A DNA stretch of 64,000 bases from CATQHP01 sp965205595 (GCA_965205595.1 CBDBHI010000030.1:404381-468380), one strand, 5' to 3'. Shown: positions 18,467 through 27,165, counted from the stretch's first letter. Numbers and translations: made by a program. Notes: a model not told the origin generated them from the sequence alone.

Positions 18467-20415
18467 ACTGCGCGAGCCCGGTCTAACGCGGTCACAATCG
18501 CGTCAACATCGTAGACACAGCCGCCCCAGGTGCCACCGCTTTGGGCCTGCAAAGCGGCCCATAGTCGAGTATCGTCGGGCAAGCCAGGGTTCGGCGCGAG
18601 ATCCACGCGAGATTCCCGAGCGGCCAGACGGCGCGCACCCTCGGCACGATCGAACGACTCATCGGCGTGTCCAACGAGATCGAGTGAGCCGCGCATGTTT
18701 ACGCGGTCAACCTCCAGCGATACGATGTCGCCGTCAAGCAGTTTGCCGACCGGGCCGCCGGCGAGTGCCTCGGGGCCGATGTGACCGATGCATGCACCCG
18801 TCGAAACGCCCGAGAATCGCGCGTCCGTAATAACAGCAACTTGCTTGCCGTATGAAAGATGTTTAAGGGCCGAGGTGATCTGATAAATTTCTTCCATCCC
18901 TGAACCAAGTGGACCGCAACAAATCAGCACCATGATGTCGCCCGGCTGAACCGCCCCGGAGCGAATTGCCTCAATCGCGGCGGACTCGCGGGTGAACACT
19001 CGCGCCGGACCGCTTTTTCTGTACACGCCATCGTCGTCAACAACAGCGGGATCGATTGCCGTGCTTTTGACCACCGAGCCCTCGGGGGCGAGATTGCCGC
19101 GGCAAAATGTGATCGTACTTGTGAGCCCTCGCTTTGCCGCGGAGCCGGGCGACAGGATCACGTCATCGGGGTCGACACCGTCGCGGTCGACGAGCAACTT
19201 TCGAAACCGCTCCCGCCGTTCGGAGTTCTTCCATTGATCAAGGGTCTCGCCAAGAGTCACGCCGGCTGCTGTCGAGACCGAAGTGTCCAGCAGGTCTAAG
19301 TCACGCAAGTGCAGCATCACTTCCGGCACTCCGCCGGCTAGGAAGGCGCGGATCGTTGGATGTCCGCTCGGCCCGTTCGGAAGAACATCGACCAAGCGGG
19401 GCACTTTACAGTTCACTTCGGTCCAGGCGTCGACGTCGGGACGCTCCAGGCCGGCACAAAAGGCGACGGCGGGCAGGTGCAACAGCAAGTTCGTCGAGCC
19501 GCCGAATGCTGCATGCACGACCATCGCATTGCGAACCGCAGCGTCGGTAACGATGTCTTTGATCGTAATGCCGGCGGCCTTTTGCGCGGCGACAGCGGTG
19601 GCCGAACGTTTCGCGCAGTCCTTCCAAACGGCTTGCCCGGAAGGAGCCAGCGCCGCATGCGGCAGCGTAAGTCCGAGGGCCTCGGCTACTACTTGCGCGG
19701 TCGCGGCGGTTCCAAGAAACTGGCAGCCGCCGCCGGGGCTGCCGCAGGCCTTGCAGCCAAGCACCTGGGCGTCTTCGAGACTCAGCTCACCTTGTGAAAA
19801 GCGCGCGCCAATCGTTTGGACCTTGCCCGCATCTTCGCCATCACTCGCTGGAAGCGTGACGCCCCCAGGGATCAAAATACACGGCAATTCGTGCATCGAC
19901 GCCAGCGCCATCATCATCGCCGGCATCCCTTTGTCGCAGGTGGCTACACCGATTACGCCCTTGCGAGTGGGAAGCGATCGAATCAGCCGACGCAGTACCT
20001 GAGCCGCGTCGTTACGGTACGGCAGGGAATCCATCATACCTGCGGTACCCTGCGTGCGCCCGTCGCAAGGGTCTGAGCAATATCCAGCGAACGGGATGCC
20101 ACCGTTTCGGCGGATTTTGAGCGCCGCCTCTTCCATCAACAAGCCGACCTCGAAATGCCCGGTGTGATAGCCGAGCGCGACAGGCGTTCCGTCTTCGGCG
20201 CGAATACCGCCCTGCGTACTTAGAATCAGATACTCGTCGCCGCCAAGCTCGGCTGGATTCCAACCCATGCCGGCATCTTGTGTCCAGCCGAAAATGTCGC
20301 CACTGGGCCGTGTACGAAGCATCTCGGGAGTAAGCGGAAGGAAGCCCTTCGGTCCCGGCGCTTTGGTCTTTATTTCGTAGATCGATGGATCGTCCGCGTT
20401 AAACAGGTCGGCCAT
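18463..20415 (-). CDS. YjhG/YagF-type sugar-acid dehydratase (ILVD/EDD family)
   Basis: The 650-residue product is collinear with the YjhG/YagF D-xylonate dehydratase branch of the IlvD/Edd family. It starts IYEIKTKAPGPKGFLPLTPE. Iron-sulfur cluster cysteines are visible in YCSDPCDGRTQGT, GVATCDKGMPA and LGCKACGSPGGGCQFLGTA. C-terminal family motifs are ITDARFSGVSTGACIGHIGP and GGPVGKLLDGD. It dehydrates an aldonic acid (xylonate or similar) to a 2-keto-3-deoxy acid in the cytoplasm. It is the first gene of an operon with the DksA-like protein. IS copy 1 ends at 20435, only 19 bases upstream of the ATG, so the native promoter is gone and expression probably comes from the IS. No good ribosome site is visible ahead of the ATG. 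Confidence 0.92.
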   Translation of the reverse strand: MADLFNADDPSIYEIKTKAPGPKGFLPLTPEMLRTRPSGDIFGWTQDAGMGWNPAELGGDEYLILSTQGGIRAEDGTPVALGYHTGHFEVGLLMEEAALKIRRNGGIPFAGYCSDPCDGRTQGTAGMMDSLPYRNDAAQVLRRLIRSLPTRKGVIGVATCDKGMPAMMMALASMHELPCILIPGGVTLPASDGEDAGKVQTIGARFSQGELSLEDAQVLGCKACGSPGGGCQFLGTAATAQVVAEALGLTLPHAALAPSGQAVWKDCAKRSATAVAAQKAAGITIKDIVTDAAVRNAMVVHAAFGGSTNLLLHLPAVAFCAGLERPDVDAWTEVNCKVPRLVDVLPNGPSGHPTIRAFLAGGVPEVMLHLRDLDLLDTSVSTAAGVTLGETLDQWKNSERRERFRKLLVDRDGVDPDDVILSPGSAAKRGLTSTITFCRGNLAPEGSVVKSTAIDPAVVDDDGVYRKSGPARVFTRESAAIEAIRSGAVQPGDIMVLICCGPLGSGMEEIYQITSALKHLSYGKQVAVITDARFSGVSTGACIGHIGPEALAGGPVGKLLDGDIVSLEVDRVNMRGSLDLVGHADESFDRAEGARRLAARESRVDLAPNPGLPDDTRLWAALQAQSGGTWGGCVYDVDAIVTALDRARAV

Positions 20416-20497
20416 ATATTCTCAGTGTCCCCCACCTCTTTTCCAATCGAAAGATGAGCCTGCAGGAGGCAGGCGAAGGTAGCTGTGGGCAGGAGGG

Positions 20498-20503
20498 ATT
20501 ATA
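20498..20503 (-). promoter_or_regulatory. Conserved TATAAT near the IS right end, pointing outward
   Basis: A consensus TATAAT box lies about 63 bases inside the right IS end and about 83 bases before the dehydratase ATG, in the same direction. The same box is kept in copies 2 and 3. The -35 is weak (TTCAAC at 19-bp spacing at best). It is a candidate outward promoter. Confidence 0.4.
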
Positions 20504-20685
20504 GCTCGGATTGGGGCTTGAGGTTGAAGCCCGTTGTGGGGCCCGTAGGGCGGGGTGAGGGGGATTGCATAAGGGGGAAGGGGCGGCAGCCCCAGTCCCC
20601 CTTTGCAGCCATCCCAGGCGAGACCCCACGGCCGTCTTCGGACGTGGGCCGGAGGAGCCGACAACGCCTCGGGTCGGGGCGTTGT

Positions 20686-21939
20686 CTAGCGCGTGCGCCA
20701 GCAGATCGCGAGGTCTTTGCAGACGCGTTGCAGTTCGTTGCGCTGAGCGTCGAGTTGCTCGGCAAACTCGGTGTCGGAACAAGTGTCCGCTCGCGCTTGG
20801 AGCTTCTTGAGCGAGCGATCCGCGCGCAGGCCGCGCTGCTCGGCGGGCAGGCTGAGCAGCTTTTCCCACGGCGTGCTCCACTCGGCGTACACCTTGCGCA
20901 ACTTGCCGCGGCGGTCTCGGCGCTCGCTGGCGAAAGCGCATGGGCGATGAAAATTCAAGTACGGGTTGAGCCACTGGCGGTAGAAGGTGTCGATCGCCTG
21001 CGTCGCTTCCGAGGGCAAAAACTGGTAGCCCATCCACTTGCGCACCACCGCGCCGTTCTTGGTTTCGACCAAGGCATTGTCGTTCGAACGGCGCGCGCGA
21101 GACTTCGTAAATTCAATTCGCAACTTCTCGAGCAGTTTAGCGGTTTGATGGTTGACGAATTCGCTGCCATTGTCGGAGTGAAAGCCGCGAACGATAAATG
21201 GAAATTGTTCCAAAAGGCCTTCCAGCAAGGGAATGAGGTGGTTTTCGTTGATGCGTTGGACGCAGCCGACGGCCTGCCACTGCGTCACTTCGTCGACCAC
21301 ATTGATGCTGTAGGCGCCTTTTTCGCCTTCCTGTTCGGGCGAGTGCACGGTGTCGATGCGCAGGTAGCCCGGACGTCCTCGCGGCTCGGGTTGGCGGCGT
21401 TCGCCGATCGCAACGGGCGTGGGACGGGTCTTGTCGAGATGCAAACTGTGACGTTGGTAGACGGCTCTTTTTCGCAAGTTGTACAGCTGGCCCACGGACA
21501 ATTCGGCCAGGCGTCGAAACTCTTTGCGGCCGTAGATCTGGAACTCGCGTTGGAGAATGCGGCGGGTGGCCGGCCCCGAGAGGCGCTGATGAACTCGATC
21601 GACGTGCGCCAGTAAGACGCTGTCGGCGCGTGTGTACTTGCTGGGAAAACGGCGCCGCCGATAGGCCCTCGGACGGACGCAACGCGTGTGCAAGAACTGT
21701 CCGATCAGGCGGGTGAGTTGCGCGCGGCTTAAGCCCGTGAGCTTAGCGAGATAACGCCGCAGGAGACCCTTGACGGAGCGCTTCTGGTCGGCATAGTGAT
21801 GCCGCTTCAAGACGCTTTCGACGAGCGCATATTTGTCGCTTCGATTGCCGCCCTCGAAGGCGACGGATTGGCACCCGTCGAGAAAACACTCGATCTGCTC
21901 CAGACTCAGCGATTCGGCTTGCTGCACGGCGACTCCCAT
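20686..21939 (-). CDS. IS transposase with integrase core, copy 1
   Basis: The 417-residue product has an N-terminal helical DNA-binding part (SVKGLLRRYLAKLTGLSRAQ) and an rve-type catalytic core. Catalytic residues are D196 (YLRIDTVHS), D256 (FHSDNGSEF) and E292 (NDNALVETKNG), spacing DD(35)E. A C-terminal region (FHRPCAFASERRDRRGKLRK) follows. It belongs to the broad IS3/IS481-like retroviral-integrase group but needs no frameshift; I do not name a subfamily. Copy 3 encodes the same protein. Confidence 0.92.
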   Translation of the reverse strand: MGVAVQQAESLSLEQIECFLDGCQSVAFEGGNRSDKYALVESVLKRHHYADQKRSVKGLLRRYLAKLTGLSRAQLTRLIGQFLHTRCVRPRAYRRRRFPSKYTRADSVLLAHVDRVHQRLSGPATRRILQREFQIYGRKEFRRLAELSVGQLYNLRKRAVYQRHSLHLDKTRPTPVAIGERRQPEPRGRPGYLRIDTVHSPEQEGEKGAYSINVVDEVTQWQAVGCVQRINENHLIPLLEGLLEQFPFIVRGFHSDNGSEFVNHQTAKLLEKLRIEFTKSRARRSNDNALVETKNGAVVRKWMGYQFLPSEATQAIDTFYRQWLNPYLNFHRPCAFASERRDRRGKLRKVYAEWSTPWEKLLSLPAEQRGLRADRSLKKLQARADTCSDTEFAEQLDAQRNELQRVCKDLAICWRTR

Positions 21940-22043
21940 CGCCCGCAGCTGCTCTGTTCCTGACCACCCAACGGATCCCCGTCAGGCTCATCTTGTATTG
22001 GAATCGCCCTCCCCTTCAGGCTCATCTTGTATTGGACAAGACG

Positions 22044-22160
22044 ACGGTCGGCGCGCGGAGGCGTACTTGACAGTCCGTCGAGCACGACGATCGAGCGCAA
22101 CGAAGTAGTGGCGCACCTCTCGCGTGCTTTCGCCGTCAGGTGGTGAGAAATGCGGGCTAG
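22044..22160. repeat. Palindromic element, copy 2 (half of long form)
   Basis: It matches the reverse complement of the left part of the 58178-58360 element, including GGCGCGCGGAGGCGTACTTG and GTGGTGAGAAATGCGGGCTA at its end. It is cut at 22044 exactly at the IS copy 1 end. Confidence 0.75.
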
Positions 22161-22305
22161 CACGAGCTATTCAAAATCTAGCGAAAAACCTGCCAAGTTC
22201 GGCCAAATCCGGGCATTTCCGGACATTCCAAGCGGACGGGGGTGGTGTCAGCAGCTTACGGGCGCACCGGGATCAAAAAAATCGTACCGACCGTGAAGAT
22301 TTCGC

Positions 22306-22334
22306 TTGCGTTCCGGTACTTCTCATGGCATAAT
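22306..22334 (+). promoter_or_regulatory. imuB promoter (sigma-70 type)
   Basis: TTGCGT (22306-22311), 17-bp spacer, CATAAT (22329-22334). Spacing is ideal and both hexamers are close to consensus. It faces imuB; transcription would start about 22341, on top of the GAAC direct repeat. Confidence 0.65.
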
Positions 22335-22342
22335 TTTTAGGC

Positions 22343-22357
22343 GAACAAAACTCGAAC
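22343..22357 (+). promoter_or_regulatory. Candidate LexA operator, GAAC-N7-GAAC
   Basis: Two GAAC half-sites are separated by exactly seven bases (aaaactc). The complement, GTTC-N7-GTTC, is the direct-repeat SOS box established for alphaproteobacterial LexA. Its place just after the -10 box of an imuB promoter fits repression by LexA. Use of this motif in this lineage is inferred. Confidence 0.5.
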
Positions 22358-22377
22358 ACACTAACCTCTTAACTGCT

Positions 22378-22402
22378 GCCCGGGGCTATCACCGCCCCGG
22401 GC
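22378..22402 (+). terminator. Perfect GC hairpin between imuB promoter and imuB
   Basis: GCCCGGGGC-tatcacc-GCCCCGGGC is a 9-bp perfect stem followed by ttcttctt. It lies downstream of the promoter and 36 bases before the start codon, so it could attenuate imuB or end a short leader RNA of about 60-70 nt. Confidence 0.6.
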
Positions 22403-22438
22403 TTCTTCTTGCCCTCGGGGGCCGGGAAAGGACTCGTG

Positions 22439-24130
22439 GTGCATCTACTATACGCTTGCCTCTACATTCCGGATTTCCCCGCCGCCGCCCTTCTTCGAGG
22501 CGAGCACAACCCGCCGGCGACTGCCGTGACCACGGGCAAAGCTCCCAACCGTTTTGTCTACTCCGCCAACAAAAACGCTCGCGCCGGCGGTGTTTCGAGC
22601 GGCATGCCGTTGGCCGAAGCCGAGACCCGCTACAGCCGCAACAGTGGCGACGAACTGCGCGTCATCGAGCGCAACGCCCAAGCCGAAACCCGCGCTCAAC
22701 AGGATCTGGTCGAGCTAGCGCTCACCATCTCACCCCGCGTCGAAGACAGCGCCCCCGGCCTGCTCGTGCTCGACCTCGCGGGACTGCCCAACACGCACGC
22801 TTCCGCCACCGAACTCGCCTATGGCGTGGAGAAACTCGGCTTCGAGGCCAACATCGGCGTCTCTCGCAATCGCTTCGTCGCCTCCATCGCCGCTCATTGC
22901 GAACCCGGCGTCACGCACATCTTCCCCGGCCAAGAGAGCGGGTTTTTAGAGACACGCCCGCTGAGTGTTTTACCGCTCGAACAGAGAGAACGCGAAGTCT
23001 TCGCCCGCTGGGGGTTTTTTACTATTCGCGACCTGCTGAAAGTTTCAGAAGATGATTTGGTCGAGCGCTTTGGCGAACGCGGTAGTTCGATCGCCAAACT
23101 GGCTCGCGGCGAAGCCGTCACTATCTTCCATGCTCACGAAGCGCCGATCGAATTCGAAGAGTCACAAGACCTCGACTGGCAAATCAGCGAACTCGAACCG
23201 CTTTCATTCCTGCTCACTACCCTGCTCGAAAGCCTCTGCTTCAAGCTGCAAGGGCACAACGTGGCGGCGGCGTCAGTACGGGTCGCACTCAAGCTCGCCA
23301 ATGGCAGCCGTTACGAGCGCAAGATCGACCTGTCGTACCCGCTGCGCGACTCGAGCACGCTGCTGACGCTGTTGCGAATCGACCTGGCCGCGCATCCCCC
23401 TGGGGACGCCGTCGAAGGCATCGCAATCTCGGCCGCTCCAACCGAGCAGCGCATGATGCAGTTCGCGCTTTTCTCGCCCGACGCGCCACGCCCTGAAACG
23501 CTCGCCGTGACGCTCGCGCGCCTCGAAAACCTAGTCGGACCAAAGCGGGTCGGCAGCCCGGTTGTCCCTAATACGCACAAGCCGGGGGCGCATGACATCA
23601 CGAAGTTTGGCAAGCAAATCGTGTCAACAAAGAAAGCGCAAAAACGAAAGCTTACTACATCGGCAAAACAGATCCCATCGACGCCGCTAAAAACATTCGC
23701 CGGAGCCCGGCACGCCGGCGGCTTTCGCGGCATGGAACCCAAGCCCGAAGCGGTTCCTGTGCCGCGGCTTGTTCCCGTAGCCGCGACCCACCGCGCCGAA
23801 CCGGCCACACACCGACCACACCGCAAGCCCACCCTGGTCGCCGGCTCCGGCACCGCGCAACTCACGCGCGGCAAGTTGATCTTTCGAAGCTTCCGCCCCG
23901 CCATCAAAGCCGAGGTCATCCTACGCGGCACAACCCCGGTCTACGTCGACAGCCCGCTGGTGAGCGCAGCCATCGAGAAGCGCTCCGGCCCATGGCATGT
24001 ACGAGGCGACTGGTGGACCGAAGAGCAGTGGGACTACGAAGAGTGGGACATCACCGCCGACGGCCGGCAATTGCGGCTATGCCTCGAGAAACCGGCGAAC
24101 GTTTGGCGGCTAACCGGGCTTTATGACTAG
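22439..24130 (+). CDS. imuB: ImuB-type Y-family polymerase homologue (mutasome subunit)
   Basis: The product is about 563 residues. N-terminal ACLYIPDFPAAALL matches the palm start of DinB-like proteins, but the catalytic acidic residues expected after it are replaced, as in ImuB, which is a catalytically dead adaptor. SNRFVASIAAH and the helix-hairpin (LPLEQREREVFARWGFFTIR) are polymerase-like. The C-terminal part (PGPWHVRGDWW-like: RSGPWHVRGDWWTEEQWDYE) is the typical ImuB tail. ImuB links the beta clamp, ImuA and DnaE2 in damage-induced mutagenesis; neither partner is in the window. GTG 22439 (or 22436) follows AAAGGA. Its stop TAG appears to come from the repeat that follows. Confidence 0.88.
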   Translation: MHLLYACLYIPDFPAAALLRGEHNPPATAVTTGKAPNRFVYSANKNARAGGVSSGMPLAEAETRYSRNSGDELRVIERNAQAETRAQQDLVELALTISPRVEDSAPGLLVLDLAGLPNTHASATELAYGVEKLGFEANIGVSRNRFVASIAAHCEPGVTHIFPGQESGFLETRPLSVLPLEQREREVFARWGFFTIRDLLKVSEDDLVERFGERGSSIAKLARGEAVTIFHAHEAPIEFEESQDLDWQISELEPLSFLLTTLLESLCFKLQGHNVAAASVRVALKLANGSRYERKIDLSYPLRDSSTLLTLLRIDLAAHPPGDAVEGIAISAAPTEQRMMQFALFSPDAPRPETLAVTLARLENLVGPKRVGSPVVPNTHKPGAHDITKFGKQIVSTKKAQKRKLTTSAKQIPSTPLKTFAGARHAGGFRGMEPKPEAVPVPRLVPVAATHRAEPATHRPHRKPTLVAGSGTAQLTRGKLIFRSFRPAIKAEVILRGTTPVYVDSPLVSAAIEKRSGPWHVRGDWWTEEQWDYEEWDITADGRQLRLCLEKPANVWRLTGLYD

Positions 24131-24196
24131 ACCGCATTTCTCACCACGTCGCGAGCGAAAATGCGTGAGAGCTGCGTCACTACGAGGCGGGCGCCG
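24128..24196. repeat. Palindromic element, copy 3 (half form) at a convergent junction
   Basis: It starts TAGACCGCATTTCTCACCAC and continues through GCGTGAGAGCTGCGTCACTA to the GAGGCGGGCGCCG box, matching the right half of the 58178-58360 element in reverse complement. It supplies the TAG of imuB and, on the other strand, the last codons (APAS) and TAG of the site-2 protease. Confidence 0.8.
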
Positions 24197-25202
24197 CCTC
24201 CAGCGGCAGCGGCAACTCGATCGTGGCGAGCAAACTCAACACGGCGATCAACCCCGCGAAGGTCGCCAAGGCCCCCCAATCGGGAGTCTCGGCTCCGCCA
24301 CGGTAAGCTTTGAACGCGGCGACCGCGGCAATCACGGCCAGCAGTCCCTCGCCAGTAAGCAACCACACGGCGACGACGATGCCGAAGAGTATCCAGCGCT
24401 GGCCTCGGTCAAGCGCCCGAAATCCTCGACTGCCGTCAAGCTGCCAAACGGGAATCAAGTTGAACAGGTTGATCCAAGCGCCGAGCTTCCCGATCGCGCC
24501 CCAGGCGAGCGATCCCGTTGTCCAGTAGACCGCGAAGCAACCGAGCGCGGCCGCGAGGCCCCAGACCGGGCCGGCGAGGCCGACGCGAGCGTCTTCGCGA
24601 GGGCTCGTGGGGTACTGTTTCAGGCGAATGACCGCACCGACGCCGGGGATGAACATCGGCGCCGTGGCCTTAATGCCATAGCGGTTGAGGGCCGCGACGT
24701 GACCCATCTCGTGGATGTAGATCGACACCACCAGCCCGAGAGCGAACACCCAGCCGAAGGCCACCCAATAGACGCCCAGCGAGGCCGCCATCGACAGAAT
24801 CGTTCCACCCTTACTCAGGCCGAGGAGCAGAAATTTTGCTTTGCTCCCAACGATTAAGAAGACCGCTTTGAATTTCCAAATGAGTAGACCGACGCCGCCC
24901 AGTCCGGCCAGCGACTTGCCGATGAAGCCCTTTGAATGTCCGGGACCACTGGTGTCTACTTGCTTTGAAAGTGCGGCGCATTTCGCCTCGATCGCCAGGT
25001 ATTGTTTCGAGCCCCGCGGCAGCAGAGTCAGCGCTTCTCGCCATTGGCCCAAGGCGTCGCCGGGGCGCTCTTCGCGTTGCGCCTTTTCAGCCGCCGCGGC
25101 GAGCTCCGACAAACGCTCGGCGAACACCAACGAGTGGCAGTTGGGGCAACTCAACAGCGAGGAAGCGATTTCGCTGCCACATTTTTTGCAGGTTGCGGGC
25201 AC
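24180..25202 (-). CDS. Site-2-type (M50) membrane metalloprotease with N-terminal zinc ribbon
   Basis: The 340-residue product starts with a four-Cys zinc ribbon (C5-KKC8, C19-PNC22), then a TPR-like helical stretch (about 33-85) and six or so membrane segments. Active-site motif HEMGH (H164, E165, H168) and the third ligand in NLIPVWQLDG (D256) mark an intramembrane M50 protease. It may cleave membrane-tethered regulators or act as a membrane chaperone-like factor. GTG start at 25202, four bases after the previous gene, gives an operon with the zinc-ribbon membrane protein upstream. The C-terminal codons are repeat-derived. Confidence 0.9.
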   Translation of the reverse strand: MPATCKKCGSEIASSLLSCPNCHSLVFAERLSELAAAAEKAQREERPGDALGQWREALTLLPRGSKQYLAIEAKCAALSKQVDTSGPGHSKGFIGKSLAGLGGVGLLIWKFKAVFLIVGSKAKFLLLGLSKGGTILSMAASLGVYWVAFGWVFALGLVVSIYIHEMGHVAALNRYGIKATAPMFIPGVGAVIRLKQYPTSPREDARVGLAGPVWGLAAALGCFAVYWTTGSLAWGAIGKLGAWINLFNLIPVWQLDGSRGFRALDRGQRWILFGIVVAVWLLTGEGLLAVIAAVAAFKAYRGGAETPDWGALATFAGLIAVLSLLATIELPLPLEAAPAS

Positions 25203-25206
25203 GCAG

Positions 25207-25878
25207 CTAGCCTGAGCCTAAACTCGACATCGGCGCAGTTGTGGACGACATCGTAAACGGTCCCTCGATCAAGTTTTCTTTCGACGCGGCTCCCTGCCAC
25301 GCCTGATAGAGACCGAAGCCGATGATCAAGATCCCGATGATGTTCTCGAAACCGCCCAAGAACGGCGAAGCAAGGGCGAACGCAAACAGGATAATCCAGA
25401 GAAACAGCCCGCCCAGCGCAGCTTCGCCGTCAGCCTCGGCGCTCATTTGCTGATAGGCCAGTGGCGCGAAACTGCCGCAGATCGACACGTAGGTGAGGAC
25501 AACGGCGAGTATCTGATAAACGAGACCTCCGCGGTTGTCAGAGCCCGTATAGACGGCTAGTCCGACGAACCAACCGACCGCGATCGCGATCAACCCGATT
25601 TCGTAACCCGTCAGCCAGAGGATTCCGAAATAGACGGCAGTGCCGATTGCGGCAGCGATGAAACCGAATATCGATGCTTTTATGAAGCGTCCAACCGGCC
25701 CAGAATCGACCGCATTTTCGCCGCCAAATTGCGAGCTACACGACTCGCAAACCGCTTGCCCGTTCACCGTGTAGTACTGACCGCCAATGGGGTTTTTGCA
25801 AGCAGCGCAATCCAAACGATCGGCTGATCCGGAATATTCAGCCTGATCAAACTGTAAGGAATCGGATTCATCAGACAT
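25207..25878 (-). CDS. Zinc-ribbon membrane protein of unknown function
   Basis: The 223-residue product has an N-terminal C-AAC...C-ESC zinc site (LDCAACKNPIGGQYYTVNGQ, VCESC) reminiscent of a half-LIM finger, then four or five membrane helices. It is not recognised as a named family. It lies directly upstream of the site-2-type protease in the same operon; both carry an N-terminal zinc ribbon and a membrane part, so they may act together (inference). Confidence 0.8.
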   Translation of the reverse strand: MSDESDSLQFDQAEYSGSADRLDCAACKNPIGGQYYTVNGQAVCESCSSQFGGENAVDSGPVGRFIKASIFGFIAAAIGTAVYFGILWLTGYEIGLIAIAVGWFVGLAVYTGSDNRGGLVYQILAVVLTYVSICGSFAPLAYQQMSAEADGEAALGGLFLWIILFAFALASPFLGGFENIIGILIIGFGLYQAWQGAASKENLIEGPFTMSSTTAPMSSLGSG

Positions 25879-26024
25879 GTGGCGGAGTATACAGGGAATA
25901 TGTCCACACGTAAAGTTTTTCGCGCGACTTTGATCGAGTTTGAAAGATCGTGAAGATAGAGTCGAGGCTTGAACGGTATCGAGCCTAAAGGGTTATTCGC
26001 TTGCTCCGCGTAGCCGCTAATTTA

Positions 26025-27077
26025 CTACGGCTTGACCCGGACGTACTTTTGTAGCCTGCGGCGAAACGGCTCGCCGGCGTAGAGATTTCCGTTCTCATCG
26101 GCGGCGACGAACTCCGCGCCCGACCCCCGAGTCTGGCGCGGGTCGCCCCAGGGGAAAATCACGAACTCGTGGACCCAGCCCTTGTGGGCGTCGCCGATGC
26201 GCAGGCCCATCTCCCAACCTGGATTCTGCACGTCGTCGGACTCGGAATCCGCAACGAAAATCTTGTCGTCACCCGCGAAGTAGATGCCGCTGGGCCGGCC
26301 GAATTGGGTCCAGGTGGCGATGTGTTCGCCCTCTTGGTCGAAGATTTGGATCCGGCTATTGCCACGATCAGCCGCGAACAACCGCCCGCGCTGGTCAATC
26401 GCGAGGGCGTGGATTGTGCGAAACTCGCCAGGACCGTAGCCGGTCTTGCCCCAAGCTTTAACGAACTTGCCATCTTTGTCAAATTTGACAATGCGATTGT
26501 TGCCGTCGTCCGTCGGGTGCCCGTCGGCCACAAAGATGTGGCCGCCATCACCAACTACCACGTCCGCCGGAGCATTGAAGTGCGTTTCGTCATTGCCGGC
26601 CTTGCCTGGCGTGCCCAGGGTCAGTAACACCTTCCCCGTGGAGTCAAATTTAACCACCTTGTGGCCACGCACGCCTTCGGGAGTGCGGTTGGCCGCGACG
26701 GCGTCGGTGACCCAGACGTTGCCTTGCTTGTCGACGTGGATACCGTGCGGCCAGATGAACATGCCCCCGCCGAAACTGTCGACGGTGTTTCCATCCAGGT
26801 CGAATTTCATGACAGCATCGAGGTCGGAATCCAGGCACTCATTGCCGAAGCGGCCGGGGGCGCTCGCGTCACAACGAACCACCGCCCATACATGTTTGCC
26901 GTCCGGATCCATAGTGACGCCGCCGACGGCGCCCATTATTCGACCGGCGGGCATCTTGGCCCAGTCTTCAACCATTCGATAGGGATTGGGATAGGGTTGC
27001 GCAGACAACTCGGCTGGCGGCGTCAGCAATGCAATTGACGCTAGTAAGACGGATGGGAGGAAGTTCGTGTTCAGCAT
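26025..27077 (-). CDS. Exported NHL-repeat six-bladed propeller protein
   Basis: About 350 residues with signal peptide (MLNTNFLPSVLLASIALLTPPAELSA) and repeated NHL blades: GGVTMDPDGKHVWAV, HGIHVDKQGNVWVTD, ADVVVGDGGHIFVAD, HALAIDQRGRLFAADR. Fold resembles the lyase domain of peptidyl-alpha-hydroxyglycine alpha-amidating lyase, but activity cannot be assigned. ATG 27077 is preferred over 27092 because it begins the signal peptide. It stands alone, downstream of the tRNA on the same strand. Confidence 0.85.
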   Translation of the reverse strand: MLNTNFLPSVLLASIALLTPPAELSAQPYPNPYRMVEDWAKMPAGRIMGAVGGVTMDPDGKHVWAVVRCDASAPGRFGNECLDSDLDAVMKFDLDGNTVDSFGGGMFIWPHGIHVDKQGNVWVTDAVAANRTPEGVRGHKVVKFDSTGKVLLTLGTPGKAGNDETHFNAPADVVVGDGGHIFVADGHPTDDGNNRIVKFDKDGKFVKAWGKTGYGPGEFRTIHALAIDQRGRLFAADRGNSRIQIFDQEGEHIATWTQFGRPSGIYFAGDDKIFVADSESDDVQNPGWEMGLRIGDAHKGWVHEFVIFPWGDPRQTRGSGAEFVAADENGNLYAGEPFRRRLQKYVRVKP

Positions 27078-27165
27078 GGTCAGCACTAGCATCGCAAAAA
27101 TCGAGTTGCGATGCGCGGACGAATTTCCGTCGGGCCACGATTCCGCGGAAGATATAAAGGAAATC

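Larger units (their letters stand above)
20435..22043 (-). mobile_element. DD(35)E insertion sequence, copy 1 (1609 bp)
   Basis: The ends are imperfect inverted repeats: left (transposase-upstream) CGTCTTGTCCAATACAAGAT + GAGCCTG, right CCTCTTTTCCAATCGAAAGA + TGAGCCTG. The left end holds a second tandem copy, TTCCAATACAAGATGAGCCT, about 36 bases in. It is near identical to copy 3; I found one base difference within the transposase gene. I see no target duplication. It lies directly against half of a palindromic element (22044-22160), whose other half is missing on the far side, implying loss of flanking DNA. Confidence 0.9.

Noticed and set aside
20485..21615. Long antisense ORFs opposite the transposase genes (also near 43988-45208 and 53200-54330)
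   Set aside because: They are frame shadows of a GC-rich transposase gene, conserved only because the IS copies are.
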